In this document: piece after piece, positions 1-6,731 of the stretch | How positions within the stretch are numbered: the first letter of the stretch is position 1 | How the letters are laid out: each line of letters opens with the position of its first letter | Source: an uncultured Sutterella sp. | Lineage (GTDB): Bacteria; Pseudomonadota; Gammaproteobacteria; Burkholderiales; Burkholderiaceae_F | Assembly (NCBI GenBank): GCA_900552545.1 | Contig: USAL01000043.1 | Location: 1 to 14,597 of the forward strand | DNA length: 14,597 nucleotides | Direction: 5' to 3' | Notes under the pieces: generated by a model | Told to the model about the DNA's origin: nothing | The model's database searches: none | The model's input: the letters and a program-made list of their open reading frames with translations, nothing else | Translations under genes and position numbers: made by a program

Positions 1-4
1 TGTG

Positions 5-63
5 AAAGTACCTCCTTCGACAACCGGGGTGGGTCATTTCGGTTGTCGATTGGTGGGTACTTT
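5..63 (-). promoter_or_regulatory. Leader hairpin that would sequester a ribosome binding site
   Basis: Two nested sets of complementary arms are visible. AAAGTACC (5-12) pairs with GGTACTTT (56-63), and TCGACAACCG (17-26) pairs with CGGTTGTCGA (40-49). The loop is 13 bases. On the minus-strand RNA the 3' arm contains the AAGGAGGT at 17-10: its two ends are base-paired, and its central GG can pair with CC across a small internal loop. About 18 to 20 pairs form in total. There is no T-run after the stem, so a simple terminator is less likely than a translation-control element. The structure is seen; the control role is inferred. Confidence 0.55.
10..17 (-). promoter_or_regulatory. Consensus ribosome binding site of a leftward gene starting at or beyond the left edge
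   Basis: Read on the minus strand, bases 17 to 10 give AAGGAGGT, a full Shine-Dalgarno match, followed by ACTTTCACA up to the edge. Base 1 on that strand is an A and could be the first base of an ATG, which would put a start codon about 9 bases from the GGAGG core. The gene itself is outside the window, so its product is unknown. The site lies in the 3' arm of a long hairpin described separately. Confidence 0.6.
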
Positions 64-90
64 ATGCTGTCGTGCAACAAACCATTCACT

Positions 91-110
91 TTCTGAACGA
101 GCGTTCAGAA
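91..110. promoter_or_regulatory. 20-bp palindromic operator, TetR-family style
   Basis: TTCTGAACG (91-99) and CGTTCAGAA (102-110) are perfect inverted arms around a 2-base centre. The core TGAACG-N2-CGTTCA resembles operators of many TetR-family repressors of efflux or fatty-acid genes. It sits immediately downstream of a minus-strand -10 box, over the expected transcription start, where bound repressor would block initiation. The binding protein is not encoded in this window; it could be the gene beyond the left edge. Confidence 0.6.
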
Positions 111-137
111 TTGTACGGAAATTTATAAATTTGTCAT
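110..137 (-). promoter_or_regulatory. Sigma-70-type promoter, leftward
   Basis: On the minus strand ATGACA (137-132) and TACAAT (115-110) are separated by 16 bases. Both hexamers match consensus at five of six positions. The AT-rich spacer contains a perfect 14-bp palindrome (119-132). Transcription would start near base 103, giving a leader of about 100 nt that runs through the hairpin at 5-63 to a ribosome binding site at the edge. Confidence 0.5.
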
Positions 138-271
138 CGTTCCAAGGGAGGAGGCACATAATTTTCCTTAACCCTCTTATGTTTGAAATCAAAGGTTTTT
201 GGGGATTTCGGCAATACTTAAGGACTCCTCTTTACGTGCCTTAACTGAGCAAACGGAGCATCGCGGGTTTT

Positions 272-301
272 CGGCGGGCCGCCCTCGAAGGGAGCCCGCC
301 G
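272..301 (-). terminator. GC-rich hairpin after the EamA transporter gene, possible terminator
   Basis: CGGCGGGC (272-279) pairs with GCCCGCCG (294-301), with an inner CCCT/AGGG stem at 282-292. It lies 29 bp past the stop of the leftward transporter gene. On the minus strand it is followed by AAAA rather than a U-tract, so it is not a textbook intrinsic terminator. It could be a 3'-end stabiliser or part of a Rho-dependent end. Confidence 0.35.
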
Positions 302-330
302 CACACAGGGTCTTTTTCAGGACTCGAAAA

Positions 331-1281
331 CTATTTCGAGCGCCGGCGCATCCACGCGATGATGGGGCGCGCCGCCTGCGCGCACACAAGGCCTGCGATC
401 ACAAGCAGCATGCCGACGACGATGAAGACCGTAAGCGGCTCGCCCAGAACGACGATGGCCGTCGCCACGGTGACCACCGGGATGAGGTAGATGTAGACGG
501 TGCTGGCCACTGCCCCAAGGAGCTTTACGGTCATGCTCCAGAAGACAAAGCACAGACCCGAGGCGATGAAGCTCAAGAACACAAGGTTGCCGCCCACGGT
601 CGGGATGAGGAGCTCGTCGATGGAGACGTCAAAGCCGTCGTAAGCCGCCACGGGAATCATGCAGATGATGCCCCAGAAGAAGATGCGCCGCGTCACAGGC
701 AAAGCCGGGAACCCCAGCGCCGTGATGCGCTTGACGAGCAGCGAATACGCCGCCCAGATGAGACCTGCGCTTGCCGCAAGCAGATCGCCCTTCCAGTTGA
801 ACTCAACGCCCTCTTCGCCGCCCCAGCAGATGAGCCCCACACCCGCAAGCGAAAGCGCAAGCCCCAGGAAGAACCACCCGCCCAGCGGTTCGCGTGAGCC
901 GGTGAGTTTGCCCAGAAGCGCCGTGAAAAAAGGCGACAGGCACACGATCACGCCCACGTTCGAGGCGCGGGTAAAGACAAGCGCCACGTTCTCGGCAAGG
1001 TAGTACAGGCAAATCCCGGTGAGGCCCGCAAAGAAAAAGTAGAGCTCCTCGCGCGCGACGAGCCGTCGCGTCAGGCGCCTGGGCCAGAGCACCCAGAGAA
1101 AGAGGTAGCCCAGCACGAAGCGCACGCAGAGAATCTCCACGGGAGTAAGCACCTCGAGGAGAACCTTCGTCGAGACAAACGTCACGCCCCAGACGACGAC
1201 GGTGAAAAGAGCCAGAAGGTGCCCCAGGGCAAGATCGCGTCCCCCCGAGACGCCGCTCATCAATTGATTGTCTGACAGCAT
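331..1281 (-). CDS. EamA/DMT-family transporter (drug/metabolite exporter type)
   Basis: This 316-residue protein of the inner membrane has about ten hydrophobic helices in two similar halves, the EamA repeat layout. Early family-like features are a short polar N-terminus, the first helix around residues 20-45 with VWGVTFVSTKVLLE (close to the family's usual WG.n.v..k), and a first repeat ending before residue 150. The second repeat begins with GDLLAASAGLIWAAYSLLVKR and ends with a helix (IVVGMLLVIAGLV) before a basic tail, RRRSK. Members export amino acids, metabolites or drugs; the substrate cannot be read from sequence. The start at 1281 gives a normal length but has only a weak upstream purine stretch; an in-frame ATG at 1260 is an alternative. 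It lies 96 bp downstream of glmS in the same direction but behind a terminator, so it is probably a separate unit. Confidence 0.85.
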   Translation of the reverse strand: MLSDNQLMSGVSGGRDLALGHLLALFTVVVWGVTFVSTKVLLEVLTPVEILCVRFVLGYLFLWVLWPRRLTRRLVAREELYFFFAGLTGICLYYLAENVALVFTRASNVGVIVCLSPFFTALLGKLTGSREPLGGWFFLGLALSLAGVGLICWGGEEGVEFNWKGDLLAASAGLIWAAYSLLVKRITALGFPALPVTRRIFFWGIICMIPVAAYDGFDVSIDELLIPTVGGNLVFLSFIASGLCFVFWSMTVKLLGAVASTVYIYLIPVVTVATAIVVLGEPLTVFIVVGMLLVIAGLVCAQAARPIIAWMRRRSK

Positions 1282-1315
1282 GTTTTTGTCGTTCTCGATC
1301 CTGAGCTTGAGCCAG

Positions 1316-1359
1316 AAAAACGCAAGGGAGCCCGAGGGCCCCCTTTTTTGTCTTTGCGT
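1316..1359 (-). terminator. Terminator after glmS
   Basis: AAGGGAGCC (1324-1332) and GGCCCCCTT (1337-1345) form a 9-bp stem with one G-T pair and a four-base loop. An outer ACGCAA/TTGCGT pairing (1320-1325 with 1354-1359) can extend it. On the minus strand the outer stem runs into TTTT, 19 bp past the glmS stop, as expected for an intrinsic terminator. On the plus strand the inner stem is followed by a T-run too, so it may work both ways, although no rightward gene ends here. Confidence 0.65.
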
Positions 1360-1377
1360 CGGGTTTGTCCTTTCTTT

Positions 1378-3204
1378 TTATTCCACCGTCACGCTCTTGG
1401 CAAGGTTGCGCGACTTGTCGACATCGGTGCCGCGCGCAAGCGCCGTATGGTAGGCCAAAAGCTGCAGCGGCACTACGTGAAGGATGGGCGAAAGGTCGCC
1501 GTAGTTTTCTGGCAGCCGGATCACGTGCATCTCCTCGGTGCTGTCGATGACGCTGTCGCCATCGGCAAAGACGTAGAGCTTGCCGCCGCGGGCGCGCACC
1601 TCCTGCATGTTGCTCTTTAATTTCTCAAGGAGCTCATCGTTGGGCGCAATGGTGACGACGGGCATGTTGGCGTCGACAAGCGCGAGAGGCCCGTGCTTGA
1701 GTTCGCCCGCAGGATACCCTTCGGCGTGAATGTAGCTGATTTCCTTGAGCTTGAGGGCGCCTTCAAGCGCAATCGGATAGTGCATGCCGCGCCCGAGAAA
1801 GAGCGCATCGTCCTTGCTCGCAAAGCGCTCGGCCCAGGCGATGATCTGAGGCTCAAGCGCAAGCACGCTTGCCAGCGCCGCCGGCACATGGCGCAGACGA
1901 GAAAGCGCCTCGCTTTCGGCCTTGGCGTCGAGCCTGCCGCGAAGCTTTGCAAAGGTGAGCGTCAAGAGGTAGAGCGCCGCCAACTGCGTCGTAAAGGCTT
2001 TGGTGCTTGCCACGCCGATCTCCACGCCCGCGCGCGTGACGTAGGCGATGCGGCTTTCGCGCACGAGCGCGCTTTGCGCGACGTTGCAGATTGCAAGCGT
2101 CTTCGTCATGCCGCTTGCGACGGCGTGCTTTAGGGCGGCGATCGTATCGGCTGTTTCGCCCGACTGCGAAATCGTCACGACAAGCGTTGCCGGATCCGCA
2201 ATCGAGACGCGGTAGCGATATTCGCTTGCGATCTCCACGTCGCAGGCAATGCCCGCGATCGCCTCTAGCCAGTACTTGGCGGTGAGAGCGGCGTAGTAGC
2301 TCGTGCCGCAGGCAAGCATCAGGATGCGCTTGACGCCCGAAAAGACCTCTTCGGCGTCTTTGCCGAAGAGCGTGGGCGAGATGCCCGCAACGCCTTCGAG
2401 CGTGTCGCCGATCGCGCGAGGCTGCTCGAAGATCTCCTTTTGCATGTAGTGGCGGTAGGGGCCGAGGTCGGCCGCCCCGGCATAGGCCTCGACGCAGACC
2501 ACCTTGCGCTTGACGGGCTCGTAGCCCGAGGCCGTTCTCGCATAGACCTGCACGCGTTCGTCGGTGACGTCGAGCACGTCGCCCTCTTCAAGATAGATGA
2601 AGCGGTCGGTGACGCCCGCCAAGGCCATCGCGTCGCTGGCAACGAAGTTTTCCGCCTCGCCCAGGCCCGCCACCATGGGCGAGCCCTGACGAGCGCCCAC
2701 GATGCGGCCCGGCTCCTCGACCGAGAAGACCGCGATCGCATAGGCGCCGCGCACGCGCGAGAGCGCCTTTTGCACGGCTGCAAGCAGATCGCCCTCGTAG
2801 TAGTAGTTGACGAGGTGCGCGAGCACCTCCGTGTCGGTCTGGCTCGTCATGCGCACGCCCTGGGCCTCAAGCTCGGCCTTGAGCTCGGCATAGTTTTCGA
2901 TGATGCCGTTGTGCACGAGCGCGATGCGGTTGCCCGCAATGTGCGGGTGGGCGTTTTCAACGACGGGGCCGCCGTGGGTGGCCCAGCGCGTGTGCGCGAT
3001 CGCGGTGGTGCCCTGCATGCCGTCGAGCTTGACCTGCTCGGCGAGATCCTTGACGCGCGCCACGCTACGGGCGCGGTCGATGCGGCCGTCGCGGATCACC
3101 GCAATGCCGCAGCTGTCATAGCCTCTGTACTCGAGTCTGCGCAACCCCTCGAGCATGACAGGAACGATGTCCCTGCGGCTCGCGCCGGCAACGATTCCAC
3201 ACAT
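1378..3204 (-). CDS. glmS: Glutamine--fructose-6-phosphate aminotransferase (isomerising), GlmS
   Basis: GlmS is cytoplasmic and makes glucosamine-6-phosphate from fructose-6-phosphate and glutamine, the first committed step towards UDP-GlcNAc for peptidoglycan and lipopolysaccharide. The 608 residues match the usual length. The N-terminus MCGIVAG has the catalytic Cys2 of the class II glutamine amidotransferase domain (about residues 2-215), with RRLEYRGYDSCG and the typical HTRWATHG. Two SIS sugar-isomerase domains follow, including ACGTSYYAA and SQSGETADT. The C-terminal part has LKLKEISYIHAEGYPAGE, LKHGPLAL and the near-invariant ending NLAKSVTVE. Start: ATG at 3204, with AGAGGA about 9 bases upstream on the minus strand. 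It lies 79 bp downstream of glmU, the same order as in E. coli, with a small stem (CCCGCA/TGCGGG) in the gap. No glmS-ribozyme-sized leader is present. Confidence 0.98.
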   Translation of the reverse strand: MCGIVAGASRRDIVPVMLEGLRRLEYRGYDSCGIAVIRDGRIDRARSVARVKDLAEQVKLDGMQGTTAIAHTRWATHGGPVVENAHPHIAGNRIALVHNGIIENYAELKAELEAQGVRMTSQTDTEVLAHLVNYYYEGDLLAAVQKALSRVRGAYAIAVFSVEEPGRIVGARQGSPMVAGLGEAENFVASDAMALAGVTDRFIYLEEGDVLDVTDERVQVYARTASGYEPVKRKVVCVEAYAGAADLGPYRHYMQKEIFEQPRAIGDTLEGVAGISPTLFGKDAEEVFSGVKRILMLACGTSYYAALTAKYWLEAIAGIACDVEIASEYRYRVSIADPATLVVTISQSGETADTIAALKHAVASGMTKTLAICNVAQSALVRESRIAYVTRAGVEIGVASTKAFTTQLAALYLLTLTFAKLRGRLDAKAESEALSRLRHVPAALASVLALEPQIIAWAERFASKDDALFLGRGMHYPIALEGALKLKEISYIHAEGYPAGELKHGPLALVDANMPVVTIAPNDELLEKLKSNMQEVRARGGKLYVFADGDSVIDSTEEMHVIRLPENYGDLSPILHVVPLQLLAYHTALARGTDVDKSRNLAKSVTVE

Positions 3205-3283
3205 AATGTCTTTTCCTCTTCAATTGGATCGATGCACCCGCACCGTACTCACGAATGCGGGCGTCGCGTGAAACCGCCGCCGA

Positions 3284-4867
3284 TTAGGCCTCGGTAGGTT
3301 CAGCGGACTGGGTTTGGGCAGCAGCCTCTTCGCGTTCCTGCACCTTCTGCTGGTGCGCACGGGCGCGCGCAGGCGTACGGGCGCGGAACTTGCCGCCCCC
3401 GTGTCGGTGCTCGGCAGCCGCCTCAGTCGCCTCGGGCGCCTCGGAGGCTGCAGCGGGCTCGGCAGCAGCAGGAGCGGCGGGCGCAGCAGATGCAGCAACA
3501 GGGGCCTCGTCCTTCGTGGGACGCTTCCAGCCCTTGATCGTGCGCTGCGGCGCGCGCGAGAGCGTGAGCTCACCCGCTGGCGCGTTCTTCGCAAGCGTCG
3601 TGCCGGCTCCGAGCGTTGCGCCCTCGCCCACCGTGACGGGAGCGATCAACTGCGTGTCCGACCCGATGAAGGCGTTGTCGCCGATCGTAGTGCGGAACTT
3701 GTGCACGCCGTCGTAGTTGCAGGTGATGGTGCCCGCGCCGATGTTGACGCCGCTTCCCATGTCGGTGTCGCCGATGTAGGAGAGATGGTTGATCTTGGAG
3801 CCGCGGCCGATGTTGGACTTCTTGATCTCAACGAAGTTGCCCACGTGCACGTCTTCGGCGAGCACGGCCTGCGGACGCAGGCGCGCATAGGGACCCACGC
3901 GGGCGCCGCTTCCGACCACGGCGCCGTCGATGTGGCAGAAGGCGTCGATCTTGGCGCCCGCCTCGATGCGTGCGTTGCGGATCACGCAGTAGGGCCCCAC
4001 GGTCACGCCGTCGGCAAGCTCCACGTCGCCTTCAAAGATGCAGCCCACGTCGATCGTGACGTCGCGCCCGCAGACGAGCCGCCCGCGGATGTCAAGCCGC
4101 GAGGGATCGATCACGGTCACGCCCGCTTCGGTCAAAAGCTCGGCCTGATGATCCTGCCAGATGCCTTCGAGCCGCGCGAGCTGCGTCTTGGAGTTGACGC
4201 CCTCGACTTCAAAGCTGCGGCGCGGCCGGGCCGAATTGATGCGCACGCCGTCGCGCACGGCAAGCCCGATCACGTCGGTGAGGTAGTACTCGCCCTGGGC
4301 GTTGCTCGCCTTCAATTCCGACAACCAGCCGGAGAGGCGCGCCGTCGGCAGCAGCATGATGCCGGTGTTCACCTCGCGGATCTGCTTCTGGCCTTCGGTG
4401 GCGTCCTTTTGCTCGACGATGGCCACGATGCGGCCGCGCTGGCGCAGGATGCGCCCGTAGCCCGTGGGATTGCGCAGCACGGTGGTGAGAATCGCCATGC
4501 CGTCGCCTGCGACGCGGCAGAGCCGATCGACCGTCTCAGGCTGCACGAGCGGCACGTCGCCCAAAAGAACGAGCGTCTGCTCGGCGGCGGGATCAAGCGC
4601 CGGGAGCGCGCACTGCAGCGCGTGGCCGGTACCCAACTGCGGCTCCTGCAGCGCAAATTCAATGTTTGTACGGGCCGAGAGCGCCTCGCGCACCACCTCG
4701 GCGCGGTGCCCGACCACCACCACGGTGCGGCTCACGTCGGGAAGCTTGGCGACGGTGTCGAGCACGCACTCGATCATCGGCTTGCCCGCGAGGGGCTGAA
4801 GAACCTTCGGCAGGTCGGAGTGCATGCGCTTGCCTTGACCGGCTGCGAGAATGACGACGTTCATCAT
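3284..4867 (-). CDS. glmU: Bifunctional GlmU: N-acetylglucosamine-1-phosphate uridyltransferase / glucosamine-1-phosphate acetyltransferase
   Basis: GlmU acetylates glucosamine-1-phosphate and then couples it to UTP, giving UDP-GlcNAc in the cytoplasm. The N-terminal nucleotidyltransferase has LAAGQGKRMHSDLPKVL at the start, QEPQLGTGHALQCA, LLGDVPLVQ and EVNTGIM. The C-terminal half is a left-handed beta helix of hexapeptide repeats with YARLRP, GNFVEIKKS, HLSYIGD and GAGTITCNYDG, the acetyltransferase active-site segments. The normal domain ends at IKGWKRP, near residue 450. About 77 further residues follow: an Ala/Pro/Glu-rich stretch, then a basic HRHGGGKFRARTPARARA segment and an acidic end, not seen in the E. 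coli enzyme (456 aa). Tandem ATGs at 4867 and 4864 are both possible; GGAAG lies 9 bases before the first, while homologues usually begin MNVV (second). First gene of a glmU-glmS operon. Confidence 0.97.
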   Translation of the reverse strand: MMNVVILAAGQGKRMHSDLPKVLQPLAGKPMIECVLDTVAKLPDVSRTVVVVGHRAEVVREALSARTNIEFALQEPQLGTGHALQCALPALDPAAEQTLVLLGDVPLVQPETVDRLCRVAGDGMAILTTVLRNPTGYGRILRQRGRIVAIVEQKDATEGQKQIREVNTGIMLLPTARLSGWLSELKASNAQGEYYLTDVIGLAVRDGVRINSARPRRSFEVEGVNSKTQLARLEGIWQDHQAELLTEAGVTVIDPSRLDIRGRLVCGRDVTIDVGCIFEGDVELADGVTVGPYCVIRNARIEAGAKIDAFCHIDGAVVGSGARVGPYARLRPQAVLAEDVHVGNFVEIKKSNIGRGSKINHLSYIGDTDMGSGVNIGAGTITCNYDGVHKFRTTIGDNAFIGSDTQLIAPVTVGEGATLGAGTTLAKNAPAGELTLSRAPQRTIKGWKRPTKDEAPVAASAAPAAPAAAEPAAASEAPEATEAAAEHRHGGGKFRARTPARARAHQQKVQEREEAAAQTQSAEPTEA

Positions 4868-5249
4868 GATTGTGTACTTCCAGTTTTTACGCCCTTTGCT
4901 TGTCAACGGATCGATTCGGGCGGGTTTGAAAATGAGTCAAGCGAATTTTGCCATTTAGCCCCGTTGAAGATTGCCGCGGCCGCAAAAAAAGAGGCCGGAT
5001 GCGTTCCGAACCCCCGACATAGTGCAGGGTAAAAACCCTGAAATTTAATCGATTTTGCACGACGCCCATGACTTTAATCCCCTCGCCCCTGCTGAGAATC
5101 AAATTCATTAGGCAGTTTGCGTAGTTACGAAATGTAATCCCTCGCTTAAAATCGCTACCCGCGGGTGTGTCGATTTTTCTTCTGCACCGACTTGTTGCTT
5201 TCCACGGTGGATTGTTCTGCAGTCTCACATTAAAACAACAAAGAAGACA

Positions 5250-5294
5250 AAAAGCGCCTTCTGGACCCTACGGACAGGACGCTTTTCTTATTTT
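5250..5294 (+). terminator. Terminator-like hairpin in the presumed yjiH leader
   Basis: AAAAGCG (5250-5256) pairs with CGCTTTT (5280-5286). The stem can extend by CCT/AGG with one bulged A, around a loop of roughly 16 bases. A T-rich tract (TTTTCTTATTTT) follows. No rightward gene ends just before it, and yjiH starts about 155 bp further on. It could end a small untranslated RNA, act as an attenuator in the yjiHG leader, or be a remnant. Confidence 0.45.
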
Positions 5295-5410
5295 CAGCAG
5301 AAATTCACGCAGTCGCATCAGTCAGACGAGGGCCTTCAAACGCTAGCTTTGCCTCGTTTGGCTTTCCGCGGGCTTCCGGGCGGCCTTGCCCCGCTTCCGG
5401 CAGCAGTTCA

Positions 5411-5432
5411 AGCCCGTTTGCTCAAGCGGGCT
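5411..5432 (+). promoter_or_regulatory. Hairpin directly upstream of the yjiH ribosome binding site
   Basis: AGCCCGTT (5411-5418) pairs with AGCGGGCT (5425-5432), with one G-T pair and a 6-base loop. It ends five bases before the AGGAG (5438-5442) of yjiH. It could set translation efficiency or be half of an alternative fold with the upstream terminator-like element. The stem is seen; a control role is only inferred. Confidence 0.4.
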
Positions 5433-5448
5433 GCAACAGGAGTGTTTT

Positions 5449-6135
5449 ATGACCACTGAAAATCCTGCGGACAAGTCTCCGCAAAATCTTCCCCACATGC
5501 ATCAGGAGAAGGTCGGCATCGGAGCGTACATCTCGCTCTTTCTGGCCGTGTGCTTCTTCTCGGGCGTGTTCTACAAGATGCCGGCCGGCTGGACCTGGCT
5601 CGGCGCCTTTGACTTCACCACGCTGATCGGCAAGTTCGGCACGGTCTTCGAGTCGACCAACTTCGTCGGCAAGGGCGGTATCAGCGCCCGCCAGGGCTTT
5701 GCCTTCGCGCTCTCGCTCGTTCCCGGCGTGATGCTCGCTCTGGGCCTTCTCGAGGTGCTCTCGCACTACGGCGCCCTGCGCGCCGCGCAGCAGCTCATGA
5801 CCCCGCTACTCAAGCCGATCCTCGGCGTTCCCGGCACGACGGGTCTGGCGCTCATCACCGACCTGCAGAGTACCGATGCGGGCGCGGCCCTCACCAAGAG
5901 TCTGGCCGACACCGGCGTCATCACCAAGCAGAACCTCGTGGTGATGTGCGCCTGGCAGTACGCCGGCGCCGGCCTCGTGAACAACTACTTCTCGATCGCC
6001 TCGGCCCTGTTCCCGGCCTTCCTGCTGCCGGTGTGGCTGCCGCTGGCCATCATGTTTGTTCTGAAGTTCGTCGGTGGTGTACTGACCCGCTTCGTCCTGA
6101 CAACTGTCTACAAGAAGGATTTTGCAAATGAGTAA
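5449..6135 (+). CDS. yjiH: YjiH-like nucleoside-recognition (GATE) domain membrane protein
   Basis: The 228-residue polytopic inner-membrane protein closely resembles the E. coli YjiH type. After a polar N-terminus of about 20 residues come hydrophobic segments near 26-42, 83-104, 128-140, 163-180 and 186-215. The segment GVPGTTGLALITDLQSTDAGA (about 126-146) is the recognisable family motif and lies in the GATE region, a domain shared with nucleoside transporters and the sporulation proteins SpmA/SpmB. The biochemical role of YjiH is not established; a two-part transporter with YjiG is a reasonable inference. Start: ATG at 5449 with AGGAG six bases upstream; an in-frame upstream ATG at 5386 would add 21 non-conserved residues. 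Its stop overlaps the yjiG start by 8 bp, so the two are translationally linked. Confidence 0.88.
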   Translation: MTTENPADKSPQNLPHMHQEKVGIGAYISLFLAVCFFSGVFYKMPAGWTWLGAFDFTTLIGKFGTVFESTNFVGKGGISARQGFAFALSLVPGVMLALGLLEVLSHYGALRAAQQLMTPLLKPILGVPGTTGLALITDLQSTDAGAALTKSLADTGVITKQNLVVMCAWQYAGAGLVNNYFSIASALFPAFLLPVWLPLAIMFVLKFVGGVLTRFVLTTVYKKDFANE

Positions 6136-6598
6136 CGCACCCGCCACCGCTTCCAAGAACCCGTTCGACATCTTCGTCGCCGGCCTGCGCAAGGGCTTCG
6201 GTGTTGCCATCAACAACCTGATGCCCAACGTGATCATGGCCTTCGTTCTGGCCTACATCCTTCAGTTATGGGGCGTGCTGCAGTTCCTCGGTGATCACGG
6301 CGGCGTGCTCATGGGCATCTGGGATCTGCCGGGCGAAGCGATCACGGTGCTGTGCGCCACGTGGCTGAGCTGCGGCGCCGGCGTCGGCGTTGCCGCCTCG
6401 CTTCTCGCCTCGGGTCACCTCACCCCGCACGACATCACGATTCTGTCGCCGGCCCTGCTGCTGATGGCCTCCCAGATCCAGTACATGGGCCGTCTGCTCG
6501 GCGTGGCCGACTGCCCGAAGAAGTACTGGCCGTGGCTCATGTTCAACTCGCTTCTCATGGCGGGCATCGGCATGATGATCATGCGCTTCATCGTGTAA
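6128..6598 (+). CDS. yjiG: YjiG-like membrane protein, partner of YjiH
   Basis: The 156-residue membrane protein matches the YjiG type (153 aa in E. coli) along its whole length. Shared elements are the N-terminal amphipathic GLRKGFGVAINNLMPNVIMAF, then LWGVL, WDLPGEAITVL, GAGVGVAASL, LTPHDITILSPALLLM, GRLLGVAD and the hydrophobic end MMIMRFIV. It is the second GATE-domain half of the YjiHG pair, which in E. coli neighbours the isoaspartyl dipeptidase gene; no such gene is present here. Start: ATG at 6128, inside the last codons of yjiH, with AGGA eight bases upstream; a TTG at 6122 is in frame but less well placed. A strong terminator follows 23 bp after the stop, so the operon is just these two genes. 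Confidence 0.88.
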   Translation: MSNAPATASKNPFDIFVAGLRKGFGVAINNLMPNVIMAFVLAYILQLWGVLQFLGDHGGVLMGIWDLPGEAITVLCATWLSCGAGVGVAASLLASGHLTPHDITILSPALLLMASQIQYMGRLLGVADCPKKYWPWLMFNSLLMAGIGMMIMRFIV

Positions 6599-6621
6599 TT
6601 GCACACACGGCGTAAAGCCCT

Positions 6622-6661
6622 AAACCGGCTTGTCCGACATCGTCAGGCAAGCCGGTTTTTT
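6622..6661 (+). terminator. Rho-independent terminator of yjiHG
   Basis: AAACCGGCTTG (6622-6632) and CAAGCCGGTTT (6648-6658) form a perfect 11-bp stem around a 15-base loop that contains its own GAC/GTC pairing. A run of six T (6656-6661) overlaps the end of the stem. Position and form are those of a classic intrinsic terminator. Confidence 0.9.
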
Positions 6662-6668
6662 CTTGGCC

Positions 6669-6699
6669 TCGACACTATTCTAAAATTCATTAGAATAGT
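6669..6699 (+). promoter_or_regulatory. Promoter with overlapping ArsR-type operator
   Basis: TCGACA (6669-6674) and TAGAAT (6691-6696) are spaced by 16 bases and each match the sigma-70 consensus at five of six positions. ACTATTCTAA (6674-6683) and TTAGAATAGT (6690-6699) are a perfect inverted repeat with a 6-base centre, covering the spacer and the whole -10 box. This is the usual arrangement for autorepression by an ArsR-family dimer, and the gene directly downstream encodes one. Transcription would start near 6703, leaving a leader of only about 30 nt. Confidence 0.8.
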
Positions 6700-6731
6700 C
6701 TTTATCCGCAACGCGCATCCCCTCATTCATC

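Larger units (their letters stand above)
4868..5448. other. Divergent intergenic region between glmU and yjiH
   Basis: No protein gene is supported in these 581 bp; the short open frames lack a ribosome binding site or family resemblance. It should hold the leftward glmU promoter (TTGACA- and TTGACT-like hexamers occur on the minus strand near 4900-4940 but without good -10 partners) and the rightward yjiH promoter. A plus-strand TTACGA-N16-TAAAAT near 5126-5153 is a weak candidate for the latter. Three hairpins stand out: a CAGGGT/ACCCTG stem with an AAAA loop at 5025-5040, a terminator-like element at 5250-5294 and one next to the yjiH start at 5411-5432. No tRNA-like fold was seen. Confidence 0.5.

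Noticed and set aside
5..63. The left-edge inverted repeat as an insertion-sequence end or plain terminator
   Set aside because: No transposase, no matching repeat at the other end of the window and no T-run; the ribosome binding site in its arm gives a better explanation.
2..244. An 80-residue plus-strand frame at the left edge
   Set aside because: It runs through the hairpin, operator and promoter, starts from a GTG without a ribosome binding site and has no recognisable sequence.
3205..3283. A glmS ribozyme or riboswitch between glmU and glmS
   Set aside because: The 79-bp gap is too short for the ribozyme and shows only one small stem.
2440..3297. A 285-residue plus-strand open frame opposite glmS
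   Set aside because: Antisense to a certain gene, with shadow-like composition and no motif.
3314..5032. A 572-residue plus-strand open frame opposite glmU
   Set aside because: It is antisense to a clear GlmU, rich in His/Arg/Ala/Asp as expected of a GC-rich shadow frame, and resembles no family.
5207..5233. An 8-codon GTG frame ahead of the terminator-like element, as a possible leader peptide
   Set aside because: No ribosome binding site and no run of regulatory codons; such a short frame is expected by chance.
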